A DNA stretch of 64,000 bases, from contig NZ_CP073747.1 of NCBI RefSeq assembly GCF_024398015.1, positions 816,501 through 880,500 on the forward strand. Direction: 5' to 3'. The translations under genes were made by a program, and so were the position numbers. Source of the stretch: Kordiimonas sp. SCSIO 12610 (GTDB lineage Bacteria; Pseudomonadota; Alphaproteobacteria; Sphingomonadales; Kordiimonadaceae). The first letter of the stretch is position 1. Each line of letters starts with the position of its first letter. The notes beneath the pieces were generated by a model. It saw only the letters and a list, made by a program, of their open reading frames with translations, was not told the DNA's origin and did no database searches. Positions 8,520-15,567 of the stretch are shown here, in pieces.

Positions 8520-8972
8520 GTGCTCTACCGGCTTGTTTATTTAAGCTCCTACATTGGCGTAGCGAGCGAAGAAGGTTTGAAAGAAATCTTTGATGTAGCG
8601 TCGCGGAATAATGCCCGAGACAACATCACGGGTTTGCTGATTTTCTACGAAGGCAATTTTTTTCAGGTTATTGAAGGGGAAGCAGACAAGGTCAATGCAT
8701 GCTTCAAGCGCATTGAGTCAGATCGTCGTCACCGGCTTCCAACCCGTTTAAGCGTGCAGGATGTTGAAAGCCGTGTTTTCGATAGCTGGGAAGCTTTATT
8801 CTATATGAATAACCCGAATGACCCAATGGATGTTGGATCGCAAAGTGCTGATATCAGCCGCGCACGGTTAATAGATATCATGGCATCAGCCGAAGATAAT
8901 ACGCTCTCGGATGATCCAACCTTGAACGTATTTATCAAAAACTTCCTCTATTCCTTCAGGGAACTGCGCTAA
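8520..8972 (+). CDS. Short BLUF-domain protein 3, altered Trp-x-Met site
   Basis: A 150-residue BLUF protein beginning at a GTG six bases after GAGG. It keeps Tyr (RLVYLSS), Asn (RNNARDNITG) and Gln (FFQVIEG), so flavin binding and the primary light reaction are plausible. The conserved Met of the WxM motif is replaced: the segment reads DSWEALF instead of DWDMAF. The C-terminal half also differs from the other two BLUF proteins, except for a similar ending (FIKNFLYS versus FIDSFFTS). The change may alter signal transmission or photocycle lifetime; it could also mark a non-photoactive copy. Confidence 0.88.
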   Translation: MLYRLVYLSSYIGVASEEGLKEIFDVASRNNARDNITGLLIFYEGNFFQVIEGEADKVNACFKRIESDRRHRLPTRLSVQDVESRVFDSWEALFYMNNPNDPMDVGSQSADISRARLIDIMASAEDNTLSDDPTLNVFIKNFLYSFRELR

Positions 8973-9040
8973 AATAAGCCGGCCGCTAGAATCTGACTGG
9001 ATACGGTCAGAGCTGCCATATACGAGCAGACTTGATCAGA

Positions 9041-10060
9041 TTAGTCGAAAAAGCGATCTACGATCCTGATGGTTTCGTCAATCGCCGTATCGCTAACATC
9101 CAAATGCGTAACCAGACGAACATTACCGTAAAATCCAACGGTGCCAACACTGTTATCATGTAGGTGTTTCATGAAGGCTTCTGAAATTTCTTCTGCTGGA
9201 TTGATGATTACAATATTTGTGTGGCAGCTCACAAGTTCGATCTGATCATGCTTGGTAAAGGCATCGCCCAATCGTTTCGCATTTGTGTGGTCATCCGCGA
9301 GGCGTTCAATATTATTTTCCAGTGCATAAAGACCTGCCGCCGCGAGGATACCCGCCTGCCGCATACCGCCGCCCAGCATCTTGCGGATCCGGCGTGCCTT
9401 GGCGATCAAATCACTGTTGCCCACAAGAACTGATCCAATAGGCGCCCCCAACCCTTTTGAAAGGCAAATGGAAACCGTATCAAACGGCTTCGCCATATCT
9501 GCAATATCAGCGCCCAAAGCCACGCTCGCGTTAAAGCCGCGTGCACCGTCCAAGTGGGTATTTAGCCCGCCATCGCGCGCGATATCGGTTGCCGCCTGCA
9601 TATATTTAAGCGAAAGCGGCTGGCCTGCAATGGTGTTCTCGAGCGCCAGCAGTTTGGTCATCGCCATATGGGGATCGTCTGGCTTGATCGCTGATCTGAT
9701 TTTCTCGAGCGGAATGGTGCCATCGGCCTCATTCGGGATCGGGCATGGCTGAATGCTACCGAGCACCGCTGCGCCGCCTGCTTCCCACAGATAACAATGG
9801 GCGTTGGCACCAGATATATATTCTTCGCCGCGCCCGCAGTGTGCCATCAAGGCCGTCAGGTTGGACTGCGTGCCCGATGAAACATAAAGGGCTGCTTCCT
9901 TACCAAGTCGCTCTGCCGCATAGGCTTCCAGCTTTTTCACAGTCGGATCATCCCCAAAAACATCATCACCCAAGGGTGCAGCCATCATGGCTTCGCGCAT
10001 TGCGCCACTTGGTTGTGTTACGGTATCGCTTCGGAAATCATATTTGAATGACTGTGACAT
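9041..10060 (-). CDS. Low-specificity threonine aldolase / beta-eliminating lyase family
   Basis: A PLP enzyme of about 339 residues in the GntG/LtaE group, which cleaves L-threonine or allo-threonine to glycine and acetaldehyde. Family landmarks are [14 protein letters not shown] at the N-terminus, [11 protein letters not shown], the aromatic-binding [13 protein letters not shown], the HLDGARGFN segment with the PLP-contacting Asp, and [14 protein letters not shown] with the Schiff-base Lys. The annotated start at 10060 begins just before this conserved N-terminus and follows AAAGGG; a 20-residue longer frame exists to 10120 but looks unlike the family. It stands alone and converges with the BLUF gene. 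Confidence 0.88.
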   Translation of the reverse strand: MSQSFKYDFRSDTVTQPSGAMREAMMAAPLGDDVFGDDPTVKKLEAYAAERLGKEAALYVSSGTQSNLTALMAHCGRGEEYISGANAHCYLWEAGGAAVLGSIQPCPIPNEADGTIPLEKIRSAIKPDDPHMAMTKLLALENTIAGQPLSLKYMQAATDIARDGGLNTHLDGARGFNASVALGADIADMAKPFDTVSICLSKGLGAPIGSVLVGNSDLIAKARRIRKMLGGGMRQAGILAAAGLYALENNIERLADDHTNAKRLGDAFTKHDQIELVSCHTNIVIINPAEEISEAFMKHLHDNSVGTVGFYGNVRLVTHLDVSDTAIDETIRIVDRFFD

Positions 10061-10215
10061 TGATAAATCAGCCCTTTGACAGATGCAGTCTTTGAATGAT
10101 GAACTGCGTTTCCCCACCACGGATTGATATAAGGCCTCTGTTGCTTTTGAGCAAAGAAAAAACTTGTTTGCCGCTTGACCACAGTTCCCTTCATTATCTT
10201 TTAAATATGGGACGA

Positions 10216-10270
10216 CTTCATGCGGGGTTAAGCTTCCCTGCGTGATGAAGGCCTGATAGAGTGATCAGGC
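10216..10270 (+). promoter_or_regulatory. Two back-to-back hairpins in the leader of the GT2-GtrA operon
   Basis: Hairpin A: CTTCATGCGGGG (10216-10227) pairs with CCCTGC (10236-10241) and ATGAAG (10245-10250), with a small bulge. Hairpin B: GCCTGAT (10251-10257) pairs perfectly with ATCAGGC (10264-10270). They abut each other and hairpin B ends at the ribosome site for 10283. No T-run follows, so this is not a terminator. Confidence 0.5.
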
Positions 10271-10282
10271 TTGGGAAGGGGT

Positions 10283-11425
10283 ATGGACATGAAACCTCAT
10301 TTCCCGTTCAGAATATCAGGTAAACACGGTGATATGACAAAACCCGCGCCCCAAAATGATATGCAGCAATCAAATGCAGCCCCGACGGAATCCCCGATGG
10401 AGCCCCCGTTTGAACCCGCTATGGAAAATGTTCAAACAGGGGACTTTCGGGTTGCGGTGCTGATTCCCTGCTTTAACGAAGGGGTGACGATTGCAAAAGT
10501 GGTCAGTGATTTCAGGCGCGTACTTCCTGACGCTGCGGTTTATGTCTATGACAATAATTCAACCGATAATACGGCGGCGGTGGCAGAGGCGGCTGGTGCC
10601 ATTGTCGGCACTGAACGACAGCAGGGCAAGGGGCATGTGATCCGCCGGATGTTCAGCGATATTGAGGCCGATATTTATTTGATGGTGGACGGGGATGATA
10701 CCTATGACGCGTCCGCCGCACCAGCGATGATCGAAGCGTTGATTGTGAGTAACCTTGATATGGTAACGGGCCTAAGGCAGGAAGTTGGAAATGGTGCCTA
10801 CAGGCGCGGTCACCGTTTTGGCAACAGGTTCCTGACATCGCTGGTGGCGCGGGTGTTCGGGCGGCGTACGAAGGATATGCTATCGGGGTACCGCGCGTTT
10901 TCACGGCGTTTTGTCAAAAGCTTCCCGGCCCTATCGCTGGGGTTTGAACTGGAAACCGAATTAACGGTGCATGCGCTTGAGCTTGATCTGCCGATTATGG
11001 ATGTTGCAACCAAATACCGTGAGCGCCCTGATGGTTCTCTTAGCAAACTAAATACCTACCGTGACGGTGCGCGCATTATTCGTATGATTTTTCGCCTGAT
11101 CCGGGAAGGGCGACCGCTCGCATTTTTCAGTGTTCTAAGTGGCTTTCTGGTTTTGCTTTCAACCGTCCTTATTTATCCGGTGATTATAGACTATATGGAA
11201 ACGGGCCTCGTGCCGCGCTTCCCAACCGCAGTGCTTGCAAGCGCGGTTATGCTGACGGCACTCCTGAGCCTTGTGAGCGGGTTTGTGCTTGATGCGGTCA
11301 CCCGCGGCCGGCGGGAGCGAAAGCGGCTTGCCTACCTGTCACTGCCGTCCTTGAAGGCGGGTTCGGTCGCAAGGCCCGAGGTAAAACCGACGATTGATGC
11401 GAAAACGGGCGGACCTGATGCATAA
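10283..11425 (+). CDS. Family 2 glycosyltransferase, DPM/ArnC-like, membrane anchored
   Basis: About 380 residues. After a Pro/Glu-rich N-terminus of some 50 residues comes a GT-A domain: VAVLIPCFNEG, a DNNSTDNT nucleotide-binding segment, MVDGDDTYD with the metal-binding Asp cluster, and KDMLSGYRAFSRRF. Two membrane helices close the protein (about residues 276-299 and 312-335). This is the layout of enzymes that load a sugar from a nucleotide donor onto undecaprenyl phosphate. The next gene, overlapping by 8 bp, is a GtrA-type membrane protein, the usual partner that helps flip the lipid-linked sugar. The ATG at 10283 follows GGGAAGGGG; 10289 is also possible. The acceptor glycan is unknown. 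Confidence 0.87.
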   Translation: MDMKPHFPFRISGKHGDMTKPAPQNDMQQSNAAPTESPMEPPFEPAMENVQTGDFRVAVLIPCFNEGVTIAKVVSDFRRVLPDAAVYVYDNNSTDNTAAVAEAAGAIVGTERQQGKGHVIRRMFSDIEADIYLMVDGDDTYDASAAPAMIEALIVSNLDMVTGLRQEVGNGAYRRGHRFGNRFLTSLVARVFGRRTKDMLSGYRAFSRRFVKSFPALSLGFELETELTVHALELDLPIMDVATKYRERPDGSLSKLNTYRDGARIIRMIFRLIREGRPLAFFSVLSGFLVLLSTVLIYPVIIDYMETGLVPRFPTAVLASAVMLTALLSLVSGFVLDAVTRGRRERKRLAYLSLPSLKAGSVARPEVKPTIDAKTGGPDA

Positions 11426-11825
11426 ACCCACGATTACCGAATTTATCCGTTACTGCGCGGTGGGCGCGGTTGGGTTTATTGTGGACGGTGGCATATTATG
11501 GTGGCTGACGTCAGGTGCGATAGACGGGGGTGTGAATGCCTATTTCGCACGGTTAATATCGTTTCCCATCGCTGTAAGCATTACATGGATTTTGCACCGT
11601 CTTTGGACGTTTTCGGGCGCCAATGAAGGTGAAAAAGGTCGGCAATATGCGGGATACTTTATCCTGCAAGTGACTGCGAGCCTGATGAATTACGGCATTT
11701 ATGCAGGCGTCATTGGCCTTTATGGTATCAGTGACATTGCCGTTATGATGGGCTTCGCGCTTGGTTCTGCCTTCGGCCTTGCTGTGAATTATATGGGCGC
11801 AAAATGGCTGGTGTTTAGGGGGTGA
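11418..11825 (+). CDS. GtrA family membrane protein
   Basis: A 135-residue protein with four membrane helices, beginning ITEFIRYCAVGAVGFIVDGGILWWL, the typical GtrA start, with the central ISFPIAVSITWILHRLWTF motif and a last NYMGAKWLVF segment. GtrA proteins are proposed flippases for undecaprenyl-phosphate-linked sugars in O-antigen or teichoic acid decoration. The start at 11418 overlaps the stop of the GT2 gene (ATGCATAA), showing translational coupling. Together the two genes form a lipid-linked glycosyl donor module; the polymer-modifying transferase that would use it is not in the window. Confidence 0.88.
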   Translation: MHKPTITEFIRYCAVGAVGFIVDGGILWWLTSGAIDGGVNAYFARLISFPIAVSITWILHRLWTFSGANEGEKGRQYAGYFILQVTASLMNYGIYAGVIGLYGISDIAVMMGFALGSAFGLAVNYMGAKWLVFRG

Positions 11826-11829
11826 TCAT

Positions 11830-12261
11830 ATGAAAAACTTATCAACATTGATAATGCTTCTTCTAATTGTTGGTTGTGCAGGGCGTGAACCTGAAGCGCC
11901 GAGGACTGGGCTTTTTTACAATAGCTGGAGTATTTGGGGTAGTAGTGCGCTATCTGTTTTGCCTACTGGTAAAGTGACTATTCATAGAAATGGTAAAGAG
12001 CCAATAACCTTCTATGACCGAAGATTATGGATAAAGATTCGAAAAATCATCGCTGACGGCGCAGGGTTTGAGAAAATAAATATAAGCGGTTCGGATGAAG
12101 GATTATGTGATGGAGGCACTACATCACTTTCAGCATTTGTTGCCGGTAAAACTGCATATTCCTATTCAGATGAAACATGCGATTCTTCTGATTATAAATC
12201 AGATAAAGCTGGGCGGGAGATCCAAAGTCTCGTCTATGAGATTTTTAAGAAGTATGAATAA
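11830..12261 (+). CDS. Small lipoprotein of unknown function
   Basis: A 143-residue protein with a clear lipoprotein signal: a charged start, a hydrophobic stretch and the lipobox LIVGC at residues 13-17. The mature part is polar, with two Cys residues (SDEGLCDGG and ETCDSSDY) that could form a disulphide. I do not recognise the family. It starts only 5 bp after the gtrA-like stop, so it may be co-transcribed with the GT2-GtrA pair, but its AT-rich codon use differs from those genes and matches the next, convergent gene. It may be a later insertion behind the operon. Confidence 0.65.
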   Translation: MKNLSTLIMLLLIVGCAGREPEAPRTGLFYNSWSIWGSSALSVLPTGKVTIHRNGKEPITFYDRRLWIKIRKIIADGAGFEKINISGSDEGLCDGGTTSLSAFVAGKTAYSYSDETCDSSDYKSDKAGREIQSLVYEIFKKYE

Positions 12262-12295
12262 TTAATTTCCAGCCGACCTTAGTCAAATTGGAATG

Positions 12296-12961
12296 TTATG
12301 TGTCTTTCCCTGACAGTTTATTCAAAAACAGTGTCGCTGTGGCAGTTTTGGCCATTGCATATCGATCAGCATAGTCTTCAGTTTGTTTGTTATTCGCTTT
12401 GCTCCAATGCCGATTATACCAATCGATATGATGACCAATCTCGTGATATAGAATACCTTGAACATAAAATCGCTGTACTGCCTCAAGTGTCCATTTTGAT
12501 ATCCAGTTTTTTCCACTTAGTTTCATTTCGCCGCCATAGCGTTTTACTTCATTGATAACAGAATTGTCGGGGCGTTCTTTGCCGTAATTGATCGTTAAAT
12601 CATTTGGCCATGGATAAAGTGTGACCAAACGCACGCCGCTACCGCAGGTGTAGGTAGCAAAGGGTTGACTTTGCTTGATGTAATCACTTTTCTTTAATCG
12701 TCTCAACCAGATATGAGTGATGCCCTCATAGTCAGTTTCTGGTAATTCGGATAGGGCTTTTAGAGTTTCTTGCCCGTTAAGGGGAAAGAAAAAGTCCTTT
12801 GAAGGGTTATCTTCAATTAGAATGGGTAAAGTATCGTCGGGATTTGGACGAGTAATTGAATGCAGCCGTGCAAAAATATTATCGGATAGCTTCAGGCGTA
12901 AACGTCCACCGTGAATATCGCCAAATTTTTTGCTTCTTTTCCACGGTGTATAGCTTGGCAT
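12296..12961 (-). CDS. Putative zinc metallopeptidase-like protein (HEIGHH motif)
   Basis: A 221-residue soluble protein of unknown family. Near the C-terminus (about 173-178) it carries HEIGHH after a hydrophobic helix start (FYVQGILY), followed about 17 residues later by EDYADRYA. This is the zincin arrangement in which HExxH is completed by a downstream acidic ligand, as in ImmA/IrrE-like and minigluzincin proteins. No signal peptide is visible. The AT-rich coding sequence fits an accessory gene. It converges with the lipoprotein and lies just downstream of bipA on the same strand. Peptidase activity is only an inference from the motif. Confidence 0.65.
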   Translation of the reverse strand: MPSYTPWKRSKKFGDIHGGRLRLKLSDNIFARLHSITRPNPDDTLPILIEDNPSKDFFFPLNGQETLKALSELPETDYEGITHIWLRRLKKSDYIKQSQPFATYTCGSGVRLVTLYPWPNDLTINYGKERPDNSVINEVKRYGGEMKLSGKNWISKWTLEAVQRFYVQGILYHEIGHHIDWYNRHWSKANNKQTEDYADRYAMAKTATATLFLNKLSGKDT

Positions 12962-13028
12962 ATTATCCCCCAATTTCGGAATAATATGCCTAATCGTTTA
13001 TTGATTGCAATGAATAGCGTTAAATTGC

Positions 13029-14864
13029 CTATGCTTCGGCCTTTGCAGCGCGTTTGCGCTCGTGCGGCAGAAGGAAACGCTTACGAAGGCGGATGCTCTC
13101 GGGCGTTACTTCCACAAGCTCGTCATCATTGATGTAAGCAAGCGCTTCCTCAAGCGGAAGTTTCCGCGGCGTTGTCAGCTTAACAGCATCGTCCTTACCG
13201 GCAGCGCGAATGTTCGTTAGCTGCTTGGCTTTCTGTACGTTTACGTCCAGATCGTTATCGCGGCTGTGCTCGCCGATGATCATACCTTCGTATGTCTCGT
13301 CGCCGCCTTCGATCATAATGATGCCGCGTTCCTGCAAGTTAAAGAGCGCGTAGGTTACGGCCTTACCGCCGCCTGTTGCGATCAAAACACCGCGCTGGCG
13401 ACCAGCGATTGGCCCCTTGTAGGCGTCATAGCGGTCGTAGGAACGCGCCATAATGCCAGTACCACGGGTGTCCGTCAGGAACTCGCCATGATAACCGATC
13501 AGGCCGCGCGCTGGCGCATCAAACGTCAGGCGAACCTTGCCACCACCTGATGGCACCATGCCCGTAAGTTCCGCCTTACGGAGCGACATTTTTTCAACCA
13601 CAATACCCTGATAGGCTTCGTCCACGTCAACTTGCACGGTTTCATACGGCTCAAGGCGTTTGCAGCTTTCATCCTGTTTGAAGAGAACGCGTGGGCGCGA
13701 GATTGCAAGCTCAAAACCTTCACGGCGCATGGTTTCAATCAAAACACCGAGCTGTAATTCACCGCGGCCCGCAACCTCGAACGCGTCCTTGCTCTCGGTT
13801 TCTGTGATTTTGATCGCAACGTTACCTTCTGCTTCGCGGAGGAGGCGGTCACGGATAACACGGGATGTTACGTGCTTGCCCTCACGGCCCGCAAGCGGGC
13901 TATCGTTTACTGAGAATGTCATCGCAAGCGTTGGTGGGTCCACCGGAAGTGACTGAAGCGGTTCTGAAACGTCTGTGCTAGCCAGTGTATCAGCAACCGT
14001 TGCGGTTTGAAGGCCAGCGATCGCGACGATGTCGCCCGCTTCTGCTTCCTCAACGGGCACACGCTCCAGCCCCTGGAAGGATAGAAGCTTTGAGATACGG
14101 CCCGCTTCCACAACCTTGCCGTCACGGCCCAGTGCATGAATTGGGTCATTAACCTTCACACGGCCTGTTTGAATACGGCCCGTCAGCACCCGGCCGAGGA
14201 AGTTGTCGCGGTCGAGCATACTTGCAAGCATTGAAAATGGTTTCTCGGCGTCACCGCGGGCAACAGGGCCCGGTAGCGGCACGTGCTCAACGATTTTGTC
14301 AAACAGCGGGTGCAGGTTCTCACGCTCGTCAGAAAGTTCATTCACGGCCCAGCCATCACGACCAGAAGCGTATAGGATCGGGAAATCAAGCTGATCATCG
14401 TTTGCGTCCAGGTTCACGAACAGGTCAAAGCAGGCATCGGTTGCTGCGTCCGGGTTGCCGTCTGGCTTATCGACCTTGTTCACCACAACAATCGGCTTCA
14501 GGCCAAGCGCTAGTGCCTTCATGGTTACGAACTTGGTTTGTGGCATCGGGCCTTCGGCCGCATCCACAAGAAGTACAACACCGTCCACCATCGAGAGGAT
14601 ACGTTCCACTTCGCCGCCAAAATCGGCGTGGCCCGGTGTGTCCACGATATTGATGCGGGTATCGCCCCACATAACGCTTGTGCATTTCGCGAGGATCGTG
14701 ATACCGCGCTCGCGCTCAAGGTCGCCGCTATCCATCGCGCGTTCTTCCACGCGCTGGTTATCGCGCACTGTACCCGATTGCTTGAAGAGATTGTCAACAA
14801 GCGTGGTTTTGCCGTGGTCAACGTGTGCGATAATCGCGACGTTACGGATTTTTTTATCAGCCAT
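13029..14864 (-). CDS. typA: Translational GTPase TypA/BipA
   Basis: A 611-residue ribosome-associated GTPase. G motifs are all present: AHVDHGKTT (G1), RGITI (G2), DTPGHADF (G3) and NKVDK (G4), followed by domain II, two EF-G-like domains (RGELQLGVLIETMRREGFEL, GYHGEFLTDTRGTG) and the BipA-specific C-terminal part ending near VEVTPESIRLRKRFL. BipA helps 50S assembly and growth at low temperature or under stress. MADKK at 14864 is chosen as start because GGAAAAG precedes it and the 18 extra upstream residues are not family-like. It is monocistronic; upstream lie about 390 bp of non-coding sequence. Confidence 0.97.
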   Translation of the reverse strand: MADKKIRNVAIIAHVDHGKTTLVDNLFKQSGTVRDNQRVEERAMDSGDLERERGITILAKCTSVMWGDTRINIVDTPGHADFGGEVERILSMVDGVVLLVDAAEGPMPQTKFVTMKALALGLKPIVVVNKVDKPDGNPDAATDACFDLFVNLDANDDQLDFPILYASGRDGWAVNELSDERENLHPLFDKIVEHVPLPGPVARGDAEKPFSMLASMLDRDNFLGRVLTGRIQTGRVKVNDPIHALGRDGKVVEAGRISKLLSFQGLERVPVEEAEAGDIVAIAGLQTATVADTLASTDVSEPLQSLPVDPPTLAMTFSVNDSPLAGREGKHVTSRVIRDRLLREAEGNVAIKITETESKDAFEVAGRGELQLGVLIETMRREGFELAISRPRVLFKQDESCKRLEPYETVQVDVDEAYQGIVVEKMSLRKAELTGMVPSGGGKVRLTFDAPARGLIGYHGEFLTDTRGTGIMARSYDRYDAYKGPIAGRQRGVLIATGGGKAVTYALFNLQERGIIMIEGGDETYEGMIIGEHSRDNDLDVNVQKAKQLTNIRAAGKDDAVKLTTPRKLPLEEALAYINDDELVEVTPESIRLRKRFLLPHERKRAAKAEA

Positions 14865-15253
14865 CAGACTTTTCCATATAAAAAGGCCCCTGATCTTTAA
14901 CCTCGGCACTTGTGCCAAAACCGATTGATCGTTGAGGGCCTGTAAACTGTGGGCGAAATCGCCAATTCGCGCGCCTTATACGCTTCTTTTGAGGGCTGCG
15001 CAAGTCAGAAGGCGCTGTGGCTTTGAATAATCAATTATCCGGGCGGCTGGACCTGAAAAATTACTATGTTTGTAAGTATGCTTAAAAACCAAAAACGCAA
15101 CTGGCATGAGCTATTGTTTAAGGGGGCATCTTGGCCGCTTGAAGGTACTATTCCTTGGCTGAAGGCTTGAAATTTCGAATTTCAAATACATATATAAATA
15201 GTATAAAACTATTTTAAATAAATATTTAGTTAGAAAGGAGAGAAGCTTTAATA
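14865..15253. other. Intergenic region between divergent typA and 15254
   Basis: About 390 bp without a supported gene. The right half (15170-15235) is very AT-rich and contains the palindromes GAAATTTCGAATTTC and AATAGTATAAAACTATT just before the 15254 ribosome site, so promoter elements for that gene are likely there. No terminator or RNA gene was recognised. Confidence 0.5.
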
Positions 15254-15541
15254 ATGGGCAAGAATGTCAAGTTTGACTTTAAGGCTTATGAAGGGAATTC
15301 CCATGCTAGGCGAGTTTTCTGGTATCGGGCTGGCTACATTGTCGGGCTAACAGGACTTGTGGGATATTGGATTATCGCAATATTGAAGCTTATGGACAGT
15401 CATTTTTTCATTCATGCCAACTACTGGGGTCAACCTATTGGTACTTTTGGTTTCATGATTGTTTTACTGGTGTGTTCTGTTGCCTGGGTTTGGACCATCC
15501 CGAAATACTGGAATGGCCCAATTAAAGCTGATGAAGTTTAG
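15254..15541 (+). CDS. Small two-helix membrane protein, unknown
   Basis: A 95-residue protein with a polar N-terminus, two membrane helices (about 29-48 and 62-83) and a conserved-looking WTIPKYWNGPIK tail. The start is well supported by AAAGGAGAG 12 bases upstream. I do not recognise the family. It lies in a strongly AT-rich leader and converges with the FtsX permease at 15568, leaving only 26 bp between the stops, so it is probably a single-gene unit. Confidence 0.65.
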   Translation: MGKNVKFDFKAYEGNSHARRVFWYRAGYIVGLTGLVGYWIIAILKLMDSHFFIHANYWGQPIGTFGFMIVLLVCSVAWVWTIPKYWNGPIKADEV

Positions 15542-15567
15542 CGTACCCGTAAAGTGTTACTTAGCCT

